A stretch of 64,000 bases of DNA from NCBI GenBank assembly GCA_029565675.1, contig JAKQNP010000019.1:1-64000 (forward strand), in the 5' to 3' direction. Position numbers and translations under genes: made by a program. This stretch comes from a bacterium. GTDB lineage: Bacteria; Zhuqueibacterota; Zhuqueibacteria; Residuimicrobiales; Oceaniaggregativiventaceae. The notes under the pieces are model-generated. The model ran no database searches. It saw nothing but the letters and a program-made list of their open reading frames with translations, and was not told the DNA's origin. This document shows, in pieces, positions 31,921-41,900 of the stretch; position 1 is the stretch's first letter; every line of letters starts with the position of its first letter.

Positions 31921-33090
31921 TCATTTTTTCCTATCGAGTGCGGCGACCACTTTTTCCGCCGCTTCTCTCAAATCGCGGGCGACCAACAGATCGAGTCCCG
32001 ATTCGGCCAAAAGCGAAGTTGCTTCCGCAGAATTTGTCCCTGCCAACCGAACAACCACTGGAACAGCGATCCGGATCGATTTGGAAGCCTCGATGATCCC
32101 CCTGGCAATGCGGTCACAGCGGACAATCCCGCCAAAGATATTCACCAGAATGGCCTTGACAGTCGCATCGGCAAGGATGATGCGGAATCCTTTTTCGACA
32201 GTTTCGGCCGAAGCACCGCCGCCGACATCGAGAAAATTGGCCGGCTCAGCACCCGCCAATTTGATGATATCCATGGTCGCCATTGCCAGACCGGCACCGT
32301 TGACCATGCAACCCACACTGCCGTCGAGTTTGATGTAATTCAGATGGTGCTGCGACGCTTCGACCTCCAGCGGATCTTCTTCGGAAAAATCGCGCAGTTC
32401 GGCCAGATCGCGGTGGCGAAACAGCGCATGATCGTCCAAATTGATCTTGGCGTCGAGAACAAGCACCCCCCCCTCCGGGGTTACCACCAGTGGATTGATC
32501 TCGGCCAGTGAACAATCGTTTTGCATGAATGCTGTATAAAGATTGAGCAAAAATGCGGTCGCCTCGCGATGCCTGTCACCGGAAAACCCGAGCGCATAAG
32601 CCAGACGCCGGGCTTGATAAGGCTGCAATCCCAACACCCTGTCGATCGGCTCCTTGATGATCTTTTCCGGCGATACCGCTGCCGTCTTTTCGATTTCCAC
32701 TCCGCCTTCTGTGCTGGCCATCATCACCAAACGATTGTTGGCGCGCTCCAGGACAATGCCGACGTAGAGTTCGCGTGCGATTTTCGCTGCCTCGGCAACC
32801 AGCAGCCGACGGACGATTTTTCCGTTTGCTCCGGTTTGCGGTGTCATCAGTCGCATACCCAACATCTGGCGAGCGGTCGTTTCCGCCTCTTCCAGCGTGT
32901 GAACCAACCGTATCCCCCCAGCTTTTCCCCGTCCACCCGCATGAACCTGAGCCTTGAGAACCACCTCCTGTGCCTGCAAGTCCTGCGCAATGGCGCGCGC
33001 CTCTTCCGGTGTCGAGGCCACCTTGCCCCTTTGCACCGGCATACCATGGCGCCTCAACAGTTCTTTTGCTTGATATTCGTGTATCTTCAT
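31921..33090 (-). CDS. sucC: Succinate-CoA ligase, beta subunit
   Basis: A 389-residue protein of normal SucC length. The N-terminal ATP-grasp domain begins MKIHEYQAKELLRRHGMPV and includes VLKAQVHAGGRGKAGG (nucleotide-binding lysine and glycine loop). The C-terminal flavodoxin-like domain includes LDGSVGCMVNGAGLAMATMD, FLDVGGGAS and VNIFGGIVRCD. It pairs with SucD in succinyl-CoA/succinate conversion. It heads the minus-strand set sucC-sucD-Nudix. The 268-bp gap upstream (33091-33358) separates it from the divergent kinase cluster and presumably carries both promoters. Confidence 0.97.
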   Translation of the reverse strand: MKIHEYQAKELLRRHGMPVQRGKVASTPEEARAIAQDLQAQEVVLKAQVHAGGRGKAGGIRLVHTLEEAETTARQMLGMRLMTPQTGANGKIVRRLLVAEAAKIARELYVGIVLERANNRLVMMASTEGGVEIEKTAAVSPEKIIKEPIDRVLGLQPYQARRLAYALGFSGDRHREATAFLLNLYTAFMQNDCSLAEINPLVVTPEGGVLVLDAKINLDDHALFRHRDLAELRDFSEEDPLEVEASQHHLNYIKLDGSVGCMVNGAGLAMATMDIIKLAGAEPANFLDVGGGASAETVEKGFRIILADATVKAILVNIFGGIVRCDRIARGIIEASKSIRIAVPVVVRLAGTNSAEATSLLAESGLDLLVARDLREAAEKVVAALDRKK

Positions 33091-33358
33091 CGAACCTCCA
33101 GACTATGCTCGGCTGATCGGAAGAAGAGATCGAGGCGATATCAGAACTCGGATGCTCAGCAGTATAACAAAACCACAAAAAACAAACAAGAAAAAAGGCT
33201 TTAAGATGTGCTCTTTTTTTCCTATACTTGTTCAATCCGGCCGGCGCCACATTTAAGTCAGCCTTGGTGCTTTTACAAGATTTCAGAGTGCGGCGGCCGC
33301 GTAATCAGACAAGCAAAACGCTAAACAAAACAGCAAGCAACCCAAATCGGTCTGCATT

Positions 33359-34390
33359 GTGGAAAAACTGATCCTCGAAAAATTGTTCCGTCAACACTAT
33401 TCGGAATCGCCTGATTCGATCGAGCCTCTCAAAGGCGATGGCTCGGAACGGCGGATCTATCGACTGCGCAATCCGCAACGCTCGGCTATCGGGGTGGTCG
33501 GCGACAACCGAAGTGAGAATGAAGCCTTTATCGCTTTCAGCCACCATTTTCGCAAACACGGCCTGCCAACGCCGGAAATTTATATCACCGACCTGGAACG
33601 GGGAGCCTATCTGGAAGAAGACCTCGGCTACGACACTCTGTTTGAATGGATGACCCGCGTGCGCCAAACCGAGGGCTTTAGCCAGCAAATCATCGAGCTC
33701 TACCATCAGGTACTGGCCTGGTTGCCCCATTTTCAGATCACCGCCGGCCAGTCACTCGACTATTCCTATTGTTATCAGCACGCATCGTTCGCCTGGGATT
33801 CGATGCGCTGGGATTTGCGCTACTTTAGACACCGTTTTCTCGATGTTTTCTACCAGTTTCCAATCGACCGCACCGCTCTGGAAAAAGAAATGGATCGCCT
33901 GGTTTATCATCTGTTGGAAGAAAAAGCGGATTTTTTTCTCTATCGCGACTTTCAATCCCGCAACGTCATGGTGCGAGACGGCAAGCCCTTTTTCATCGAT
34001 TACCAATCCGGCCGCCGCGGTGCCCTGCAATATGATGTTGCATCGCTCCTCTTCGATGCCAAAGCCAATATCCCGCAAGAGGTCCGCGAGCGGTTGCTGG
34101 ATGACTATCTGAACAGTGTGAATGAAATAATCGCGGTGGACCGACAACGCTTTCTGCACTATTTCTACAGCTTCGTCGCCATCCGCATGATGCAGGCTTT
34201 TGGCGCCTATGGTTATCTGGCGGCAGTCAAGGGCAAACGCAACTTTCTGGCCAGTGTGCCCTATGCGATCGCCAATCTCGAAATTCTCGTGCAAAAACCG
34301 TCGATCATCAACGAACTGCCGGTCTTGTGCGACATCTTTATCAGTTTGATCAAAGACCAGAAGCTGCGCGAACTAAAAACCGAGGTCTAA
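33359..34390 (+). CDS. Phosphotransferase, AmgK-like sugar kinase
   Basis: A 343-residue aminoglycoside-phosphotransferase-fold kinase starting with GTG. Motifs are GDGSERRIYRL (nucleotide loop), LEEDLGYDTLFEW, the catalytic loop LYRDFQSRNVMV (Asp and Asn) and the Mg-binding FIDYQSGRRG, then YDVASLLFDAK. The closest named relatives are AmgK anomeric kinases for N-acetylmuramate/N-acetylglucosamine in peptidoglycan recycling. This role is supported by context: a RapZ-C-like protein starts 7 bp later and a MurU-like nucleotidyltransferase follows. No clear ribosome-binding site precedes the GTG. Substrate is inferred. Confidence 0.78.
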   Translation: MEKLILEKLFRQHYSESPDSIEPLKGDGSERRIYRLRNPQRSAIGVVGDNRSENEAFIAFSHHFRKHGLPTPEIYITDLERGAYLEEDLGYDTLFEWMTRVRQTEGFSQQIIELYHQVLAWLPHFQITAGQSLDYSYCYQHASFAWDSMRWDLRYFRHRFLDVFYQFPIDRTALEKEMDRLVYHLLEEKADFFLYRDFQSRNVMVRDGKPFFIDYQSGRRGALQYDVASLLFDAKANIPQEVRERLLDDYLNSVNEIIAVDRQRFLHYFYSFVAIRMMQAFGAYGYLAAVKGKRNFLASVPYAIANLEILVQKPSIINELPVLCDIFISLIKDQKLRELKTEV

Positions 34391-34396
34391 ACCGAG

Positions 34397-34822
34397 ATGT
34401 CTTCACCGACTGTCGGCCCCAAAAATCATTCGCTCAGATTGCACATCTGCAGTTTTGGCTACCATCGATCCGGCATCCCGGCCGACAATGCCGGTCATGG
34501 TGGCGGCTATGTGTTCGATTGCCGTGGGCTCCCCAACCCGGGAAGATACCCGATCTATGCGCAAAAAACCGGTTCAGATGCTGAGGTGATCGATTTTTTG
34601 CAGAACGATCCGGTCACTGGTGAGTTTTTGCACGGGGTGCTCACAATGGTGCGGTTGCATGCACAAAATTACGTCAGCAGAGGCTTTACCGATTTGATGG
34701 TCTGCTTCGGCTGCACCGGCGGCCAGCATCGTTCGGTCTATTGCGCCGAATTCATCGCGCGGGAATTGCGGCGAGACGGTTATACCGTCGACCTCAAGCA
34801 TTTCGATAAACCATTATTTTAA
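34397..34822 (+). CDS. RapZ C-terminal-domain protein
   Basis: A 141-residue protein equivalent to the C-terminal domain of RapZ (formerly YvcJ/YhbJ) without the N-terminal P-loop kinase domain. Features are LRLHICSFGYHRSGIP, GGYVFDCRGLPNPGRY, and VCFGCTGGQHRSVYCAEFIA, which matches the signature GCTGGxHRSV. In enterobacteria this domain binds glucosamine-6-phosphate and a small RNA. Stand-alone forms next to AmgK-like kinases are common in Bacteroidetes-type genomes. Here it sits between the kinase (6 bp gap) and the nucleotidyltransferase (7 bp gap), suggesting sensing or regulation of amino-sugar phosphate in the same pathway. Confidence 0.88.
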   Translation: MSSPTVGPKNHSLRLHICSFGYHRSGIPADNAGHGGGYVFDCRGLPNPGRYPIYAQKTGSDAEVIDFLQNDPVTGEFLHGVLTMVRLHAQNYVSRGFTDLMVCFGCTGGQHRSVYCAEFIARELRRDGYTVDLKHFDKPLF

Positions 34823-34829
34823 TACGCTT

Positions 34830-35564
34830 ATGAAAGCCATCATCCTCGCAGCCGGGTATGGCACCCGACTCAAACCGCTCACCGATTATCTGCCCAAAGC
34901 GCTGGTGCGGATTGCCGGCAAACCCCTGCTGCAAATCGCGATCGAACGACTCCTCTGCGCCGGCATCAGCGATATAGGCATCAATGTCCACCACTTCAGC
35001 GAGCAAATAATTGAATTTTTGCACAAACACCGCTTTTTCGGCGCCGAGATCACCCTTTCTCCGGAAAATAAAATCCTCGGCACCGGTGGCGGCGCCAAAC
35101 GGCTGATCCGGCGCATGGGCGAAGACGAAGCTTTTCTGATCATCAATGTCGATGTCCTGACCGATCTGGATTTTGCGCAGTTTTCGGCTGCCTTTGTTCG
35201 CGAAAACGCCGATGCGCTGCTGGCGGTCAAACACCGCACAACACAGCGCTATCTGCTGACAGACAGTGAAGCAACTCTGTGCGGCCGCGGTAAACCCGAT
35301 CGCACGGTCGATTTCCTAGTCCGCCAACCTGTCGGCGCTTTGGATGCAGTCGCTTTCAACGGTCTGCAACTCGTCCACCCCGCAGTTTTGAGTTCCTACC
35401 AGGAGACCGTCTTTTCCACAATTGACGCCTACCTTGAATGGGCCAGAAATGGCTCGACAGTGAAGATTTTTTCCATGGATCATTGCTATTGGCTGGATGT
35501 TGGGCGGCCGGAAACCTTGTTCCAGGCAGAGCAAGACATCGCTTCCGGCCGCTTACAGATCTGA
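34830..35564 (+). CDS. Sugar-1-phosphate nucleotidyltransferase, MurU-like
   Basis: A 244-residue NTP-transferase. The N-terminal signature IILAAGYGTRLKPLTDYLPK contains the GxGTR...PK nucleotide-binding motif. GTGGGAKRLI follows, then the metal-site region FLIINVDVLTDLD, and the C-terminal WLDVGRPETLFQAE typical of this family. Length fits MurU (N-acetylmuramate-1-phosphate uridylyltransferase) and related GDP-mannose pyrophosphorylase-like enzymes. Paired with the AmgK-like kinase it could convert a free amino sugar to the nucleotide-activated form, by-passing de novo UDP-MurNAc synthesis. The sugar specificity is inferred from the gene pairing. It ends 5 bp from the convergent FGGY kinase gene. 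Confidence 0.82.
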   Translation: MKAIILAAGYGTRLKPLTDYLPKALVRIAGKPLLQIAIERLLCAGISDIGINVHHFSEQIIEFLHKHRFFGAEITLSPENKILGTGGGAKRLIRRMGEDEAFLIINVDVLTDLDFAQFSAAFVRENADALLAVKHRTTQRYLLTDSEATLCGRGKPDRTVDFLVRQPVGALDAVAFNGLQLVHPAVLSSYQETVFSTIDAYLEWARNGSTVKIFSMDHCYWLDVGRPETLFQAEQDIASGRLQI

Positions 35565-35568
35565 AAGT

Positions 35569-37143
35569 CTAATTCAACGCTTTTTTGGCCAAATGCCGCA
35601 AATTTGGCAAGATGCGGTGCAAATCGGTCGGCTCGCCGCTGTCGCCAAAGCCGAAATAGAGCTCCTGAAAATTCGCAAAGAGCGGGTTGTAGATCCGCAA
35701 TGATTCTGGTTGCGGCTCAAATCGCGTATAAGAGGGGCACAACCGTTCCTGCGCCGCCTCGATGGTGGGAAAAGCACCGGCGGCGATAAAGGCAAAAATT
35801 GCTGCACCCAGGCTGGTGACATCGCGCTCCGGCACCAGCACCGGTTTGTTGAGCACATTGGCATAGACTTGGTTGAGAACCGCATTGCGCTGGGGTATGC
35901 CGCCGCCGTTGATGATGCGCTCCACCGATACTCCGTATTTCATCATTCTTTCCAGCACGATGCGAGTATGAAAAGCCGTGCCCTCGATGGCGGCAAATAG
36001 TTCATCTGTCGGGGTGCTGTTCAGTGTCCATCCCAAAGTTATGCCGGACAGTTCTGGATTGGCAAGGACATTGCGATCGCCGTTGTCCCAGGTCAACCGC
36101 AAGAGGCCGGTCTGGCCCGGCCGATAAGTTCCGAGAGTTTCCGCCAGTTCCGCCACCTTGCGCCCGGCGCGACGCGCAATGGCCTGAAAGATATCTCCAA
36201 CCGCTGACAGGCCGGCTTCGATTCCCCAGTAATCGGGATGGATTGAACCCTTGACAATTCCGCTGACCCCGGGGATCAGTTCGACATCGCGGCTGATCGC
36301 CATGATGCAGGTCGAGGTGCCCACCACATTGACCACGTCGCCCGGTCTGATTCCGGCGCCGATGGCATCCCAATGCGCATCGAGCGCGCCGACTGGAATC
36401 GGTATGCCTGCTTTCAAGCCCAGACGGTCAGCCCATTCGATACTGAGATAGCCGGCGATCTCGAACGAGTTGGCGAATACACCGATCAACTTTTCCCGTG
36501 CCGCTCCCAAAAGCGGGTCAACTTTCTGTAAATACTCCTCTGAAGGCATTCCGCCAAGGTGCTCGTGAATCATCCATTTGTGACCGGCGGCGCAGACGCT
36601 GCGTTTGACATGTTCGGGTTTCTTGATGCCGCAGAGATGAGCGACAGCCAGGTCGCAATGTTCGAAGGCGCTGGCAAATTTCTCTTGCTGCTTTGGGTTG
36701 TGGCGCAGCCAGTGCAAAACCTTGGCCAGCCCCCACTCGGAAGAATAAGTTCCGCCGCACCACTTGATATTCTCGAGGCCAAACTCATGCGCTTTGGCCG
36801 TGATCTCGGTTGCCTCGCGCTTGGCGCGATGATCGCACCACATATAATAATCGTCGAGCGGTTGGAGTTTGTTGTCCACTGCAACCACTGTCGAACCGGT
36901 GGTGTCGATGGCCAGCGCTTCGATGCGAGTGCCGTCAATACCAGATTCCGCCCAAACCTGACGAAAAGCGCGCTGCAACGCATCGATCTGGTCGATCGGC
37001 CGCTGGGTTGCCCAGTCTGGATCCTGTGCTTTGCGGATCAACTCATACTCAGCCGCTGCGGTGGCCAACTTGCCTTTCTCGCTGTCAAAAACAGAAACCC
37101 GCACGCTGGATGTGCCAAAATCCACGCCCCCTACAAGCGCCAT
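35569..37143 (-). CDS. FGGY-family carbohydrate kinase, ribulokinase-like
   Basis: A 524-residue sugar kinase. GGVDFGTSSVRVSVFD is the N-terminal phosphate-1 loop. ALAIDTTGSTVV, GALDAHWDAIGAGI (catalytic Asp region), VVGTSTCIMAI and INGGGIPQRNAVLNQVYANV with SLGAAIFAFIAAG complete the FGGY fold. Overall layout and length are nearest to ribulokinase (AraB type), which phosphorylates L- or D-ribulose; other pentulose substrates are possible. No araA/araD genes are adjacent, so the pathway is not defined by context. It would suit catabolism of pentoses or deoxyhexoses released by the exported glycosidases. Confidence 0.82.
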   Translation of the reverse strand: MALVGGVDFGTSSVRVSVFDSEKGKLATAAAEYELIRKAQDPDWATQRPIDQIDALQRAFRQVWAESGIDGTRIEALAIDTTGSTVVAVDNKLQPLDDYYMWCDHRAKREATEITAKAHEFGLENIKWCGGTYSSEWGLAKVLHWLRHNPKQQEKFASAFEHCDLAVAHLCGIKKPEHVKRSVCAAGHKWMIHEHLGGMPSEEYLQKVDPLLGAAREKLIGVFANSFEIAGYLSIEWADRLGLKAGIPIPVGALDAHWDAIGAGIRPGDVVNVVGTSTCIMAISRDVELIPGVSGIVKGSIHPDYWGIEAGLSAVGDIFQAIARRAGRKVAELAETLGTYRPGQTGLLRLTWDNGDRNVLANPELSGITLGWTLNSTPTDELFAAIEGTAFHTRIVLERMMKYGVSVERIINGGGIPQRNAVLNQVYANVLNKPVLVPERDVTSLGAAIFAFIAAGAFPTIEAAQERLCPSYTRFEPQPESLRIYNPLFANFQELYFGFGDSGEPTDLHRILPNLRHLAKKALN

Positions 37144-37189
37144 ATCGAGCCCCTTCCAAAGGTTGCTGATCTTGATTTATCGACCACGA

Positions 37190-37723
37190 CTAAAAACCCC
37201 AAAAAAGACTGAGAGTGTAAACCATAAAATTGGCATCGACATCCTTGAATTCATCGCCGAGCTCATAGTCGAGAAACACATAGCGGATATCGAAAGCAAT
37301 GGTCGGTTTGATAATGGGCAGTTCGATGCCGGCACCGATATGGTACCCCATTTCCTGCTCGGTGCGGTCTTCGAGCGCGCCATTGCCGGGTACCTGATCG
37401 GAAAATTCGTAGGTGGTGTTGTACCAACCCGCTCCGGCCAGGCCATAGACGATGGGCAGCGGATAAAACAATACCGATGCAGAAACCGGCCATTGTTTGA
37501 CTTTCACCGCTCCGTTTTCATACTCTTCAGAACGATAGTCGATCGCTCCTTCAACCGCCAGGGCTCCCAGTTTGAGACGCAGAGCGCCGCCGAACATCAG
37601 ACTGCCCTCCTCAGCATCAGCGCTCTTGTGATAACCCGCGCGCGGACCAATCCCGACGAGCGTGATCCCCTGTGCAAGCACGGGTATCACCAGCAAAAAA
37701 AGAACAAAAAGAGTCTTTTTCAT
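37190..37723 (-). CDS. Small outer-membrane beta-barrel protein
   Basis: A product of about 177 residues with a signal peptide (MKKTLFVLFLLVIPVLAQG) and alternating amphipathic strands typical of an eight-stranded outer-membrane barrel: SLMFGGALRLKLGALAVEGAI, VSASVLFYPLPIVYGLAGAGW and MGYHIGAGIELPI. It ends in MVYTLSLFWGF, with the C-terminal aromatic residue recognised by the BAM machinery. No specific function is assigned. Start at 37723 or the in-frame ATG two codons upstream at 37729. It lies between adenosine deaminase and the FGGY kinase on the same strand. Confidence 0.75.
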   Translation of the reverse strand: MKKTLFVLFLLVIPVLAQGITLVGIGPRAGYHKSADAEEGSLMFGGALRLKLGALAVEGAIDYRSEEYENGAVKVKQWPVSASVLFYPLPIVYGLAGAGWYNTTYEFSDQVPGNGALEDRTEQEMGYHIGAGIELPIIKPTIAFDIRYVFLDYELGDEFKDVDANFMVYTLSLFWGF

Positions 37724-37836
37724 AGCCAATTCCTTTCACAATAGGGGTTAGACGCTGCAGGGGTTGATCAGCAAACGAACCAAGAACGCTTCCGAATCTG
37801 AATTTCCCTGCAAGGTCTGCGCGATCAACCGACAAA

Positions 37837-38868
37837 CTATTCGTTCTGCATCTGCTGCAATTCGCTTTGCAATTCCTGCAAAAGGGTCTCTTTTTCCGCC
37901 TCTGGTAAAAATGCCGCGCGAATTCCATTGAGGGCGATCTTGCCCATATCCTCGGCATCGAGATGAAAAGCCTCAGCAGCCAACCGATATTCATCGATCA
38001 ATTGTGTGCCGAAAACTTGCGGATCATCGGTATTCAGCGTTACGACCAATCCCCGGCGGAAAAAATCTCCGAATGGATGGTGTTTAATCGAATCGACAAC
38101 CTGCAATTTGAGGTTTGAAGTCAAACACTGGGTTAAAGGAATTTTTTTCTCTGCCAGATAATCGACGAGTTCCTGGTCCTTGTGAGCGTTGGTCCCATGG
38201 TCGATGCGTTCGACATGCAGATCGCGCAGAGCACTCCAGACGCTTTCCGGGCCGACAGCTTCGCCGGCATGCACCGTGCGGTGCAAGCCCAACTCGGCCG
38301 CGCGTTCAAACACAGCGCGAAATAGAGATTGTTTGAATTTGCGTTCATCTCCCGAGAGGCCGATCCCCACCACCAGCGGGTGATGCAGAGCGGCAACCTC
38401 CTCAACCAACCGCAACATCGAATCTGTGTTGTGGGATCGCAAAAGATTGATCGTCACTCGCGCCTGCAGCGAATATTGCGCTTGTGCTCTTTGCACACTG
38501 CGGTCGATGGCATCGATGATATCACAAAGAGCATATCCTTGACGAAGATATTTTTCAACTGCACAGTCGAATTCCACATAGCGAACATTTTCGCGTGCCA
38601 GGCAATCCAAAAGTTCGTCGGCAACCCGTGTCAAATCCTGCAGATGGCGGATGTTGTCGGATACCGTGCGCATGGCATCTACGAATTCGCCCAAATTATC
38701 GAACCGGTAAAAATCGCGGACCTGCTCAGCTCTTTTGGGCACGGATTTCATCCGGTTGCGGCGCATTAAATCGATGGCGGTTTCCGGACGGATCGAGCCT
38801 TCCAAATGCAAATGCAATTCCACTTTCGGCATCTTGACGATAAAATCGTGCAATTTTTTATCGATCAC
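37837..38868 (-). CDS. add: Adenosine deaminase
   Basis: A product of about 343 residues from a GTG start at 38868 (GAGGAG five bases upstream). It is a TIM-barrel metal-dependent hydrolase converting adenosine or deoxyadenosine to inosine. Metal and catalytic signatures are KVELHLHLEGSIRP (HxH), HRTVHAGEAVGPESVW (His, Glu), VERIDHGTNA (His) and VTLNTDDPQVF (Asp). Length and motif order match the adenosine/adenine deaminase family; adenine specificity cannot be excluded. It follows the DnaE2-like gene after about 90 bp and may be a downstream member of that transcript or independent. Confidence 0.93.
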   Translation of the reverse strand: MIDKKLHDFIVKMPKVELHLHLEGSIRPETAIDLMRRNRMKSVPKRAEQVRDFYRFDNLGEFVDAMRTVSDNIRHLQDLTRVADELLDCLARENVRYVEFDCAVEKYLRQGYALCDIIDAIDRSVQRAQAQYSLQARVTINLLRSHNTDSMLRLVEEVAALHHPLVVGIGLSGDERKFKQSLFRAVFERAAELGLHRTVHAGEAVGPESVWSALRDLHVERIDHGTNAHKDQELVDYLAEKKIPLTQCLTSNLKLQVVDSIKHHPFGDFFRRGLVVTLNTDDPQVFGTQLIDEYRLAAEAFHLDAEDMGKIALNGIRAAFLPEAEKETLLQELQSELQQMQNE

Positions 38869-38960
38869 ACCTTCTCCTCTGGTCGAGTTCTGGGCAAGCA
38901 AACGGCTTGCAAAATTAATGGAATCGCATCAGCTCTTGATCTATTTTACTAAACTCTTCA

Positions 38961-41900
38961 TTAAAATGAAAGTGTTTTGCTTATTTTTTTTATACCTCGA
39001 TCCATCAATGCAACTTTTTCCACATTCAGGGTTAATGCCCCTTGTTGTTCCTGCACCTGGCCGGTAAGCAAATAAGGCCGCGTCTTGTCCATCATGTGCA
39101 CAAACTCGGCAAATGCCCGCGGAAAAAACGTGGTTTCATAGATCGCTGTGGTATCTTCGAAACTCATGAACTCCATCAATTTCTGCGAGCGGGTGGTGAC
39201 GATTTTGCCGGTGATCAACCAGCCTACGGCAACCACGCGTTGGCCGACATGGCGATCAAAATCACAGGCGCGTACGGTCTTGATCTTTTGCAATTGCTGT
39301 TGATAGAGTTCCAACGGATGAACAGACGCCAAAAATCCCAGAGTTTCAATTTCCTGCTGCCACAGCAGCCGTTGGTCATAATTCCCGACCTGCGGCAAGC
39401 GGGACGGAGGGATCCGTTCTCCGGCAAAAAGAGACAACGTCGATGAATCGCTGTGCTGTTTTTGCGCTTGATGCCATTTGAGGTGCCACATGAGTTCCGG
39501 CCGCGTGCGCTGCGATTCCAACCTGTCAAAACAGCCGGCAAGGATGAGCAACTCCACATCTGCGGCATCGATCGAGACGCGCTGCAAAAAATCGGTAAAA
39601 GAGGCAAAACGCCCCTTTGTGCTTCGCTCCTCGAGCACCTGTTGCAAGCCGCGGTCGCTCAACCCCTTGATCTGCATCAAACCGATACGAATTTCATTTT
39701 TACAGCCGCGATAAACGCGGAAGCTCTCGTTGATGTCCGGCATGAGCACTCGCAAGCCCATGCGGCGAGCTTCAGAAAGATAGGCAAATGTCGAATAGTA
39801 ACCTCCCTGATTGGAGATCACCGCTGCCATGAATTCCGCCGGGAAATGCACGCGCAAATAGGCGGATTTATAGGAAACCAAGGCATAGGAAGCAGAGTGC
39901 GGTTTGCAAAAACTGTAGCCGCAAAAACTCTCGATCATCTGCCAGATCTGTTCACAAATCCCTGCGTCCACCCCGCGTACCTGGGCATCGGCAAAAAAAC
40001 GCAGCTTGAAATCGTGCAGTTTTTTCGCTTTGTGCTTTTTCGACAGCACCTTGCGCAATTCGTCGGCATCAGCTGCTGAAAATCCGGCTAAAGCGATCGC
40101 CACTTTGGCGACATCTTCCTGATAGACCATGATGCCATAGGTTTCTTTGAGAATCTCCTGCAGCAAAGGATGCAGTGGCCGATAAGAACCGCCTTTCAGA
40201 CGGCGAACATATTCCGCGATCATTTCATTGGCGGCCGGCCGAATAATCGAGCTGTGGATGACCAGATGCGCGAAATCCCCTTTGCCGGTTTTTTTCTGCA
40301 GCTGGCGCATCGCCGGAGATTCGACATAAAAGACGCCGATCGTGTCGCCGCGCGACAACAAACGGCAGGTTGCGGCGTCGTCGAGCGGATTCCAGGTCGA
40401 GTAATCGATGCGAATACCGGTGTTCTTTTCCACCGCCGCCAAAGTGTCGCGGATCACGGCCAATGAGCGGTTGCCGAGAATGTCCATCTTGATCAGGCCC
40501 ATTTCTTCGGCCTGATCTTTTTCCCACTGCACCACCTGCACCGCCGGATTGGGCTGACCTTCTGCATGGTTAAGGCGAAGGATTTTTTTCGCCGGCTGAA
40601 CCGGCACATAGTTGTCCAAATGATCCGGAACGATGACCACCCCGCCGCAATGCACCGACAAATGGCGCGGGAAACCGCGGATCGCTTCCGCCATTTGCAG
40701 AATTTCAGGCCAGGGCGCGTGCAACTCGACGCCTTTGTATATCGGATGTATCGCGATGAGATCAGCGATATTGCCGGGCTGATAAAAAGAGCGCATTTTT
40801 TTCGTGACAGCGCCGATCTCGTTGTCCGACAGGCCATAGACTTTGGCGATTTCCCGCACCGCTGAACGCGCCTTGAAACAATTGTGATTGGCGATCATGG
40901 CAGTGCGCTGCGGCCCATATTTGCGATGAATATAGTCGAGCACATCATCGCGTTCATCCCACGGAAAATCGACATCGATATCGGGAGGATCGCGACGGCC
41001 GAGATTCAAAAAACGCTCAAAGAACAGATCATAACGAATGGGATCCACATGGGTGATACCCAAACAATAGCTCACCAGACTTGCCGCTGCGGATCCACGA
41101 CCACAAGTTCGCGGCGCCTGGCGAACAATATCCGCCACCACCAGGAAATAGGGCGCAAAACCTTTTTCCTCGATGATCCGCATTTCGCGCTGCAGCCGTT
41201 CGCGAATGACCGCATCGATACGGCCATAACGCCAGCGAATCCCTTGCCATACCTGGTGTCGCAATTCGCTGAGTGCATCCTCGCCGTTGGGTCCGCGATA
41301 AGCGGTAAAAATATGCCGCCCGATTCCAAATTCAAATGTACAGTCGTCAGCGATCTTTTGCGTATGTCTAATTGCATCAGGAGAGTCACAAAAACTGTCC
41401 TGCATCATCTGTGGGGATTTGAGGAAAGCTTGGGGAGAAACCACTTCGCTGTCAGCCACTCGATCTAGGGTCGTGTTGAGATCGATCGCCCGCAGCAAGC
41501 GGTGCACGGACCAGTCCGCGGCTTGACAGAAATAGGCGGCATTGGTTGCGACCACCGGCAGATTCAGCTCGCCGGCCAAATGGCGGATCTCTTCGCGATT
41601 GGCGTGTGGCACGAGCTCGGCATAGAGGTCAAAACTTCGCGTAACATCGGCCAACGACCGCAGCAGCCCGGCATCTGAGCTGAGAACGACGCAATCCCCG
41701 CCGTCGGCGAGCAGCGCCGCTGCCAGGTCCAGTGCCGCATCGAAATGAATCCGGCGGATCAGACTGCACAGCACCCGGTAACCGTTGGCGGTGCGCGCCA
41801 GAACAACCGCGCGCTGACCAGAAGTGACCAACTCGGCGCCGATCAGAGGTTGCAGGCGATGCACCCGGGCAGACTCCAAAAACCAGCCCAATCCATACAA

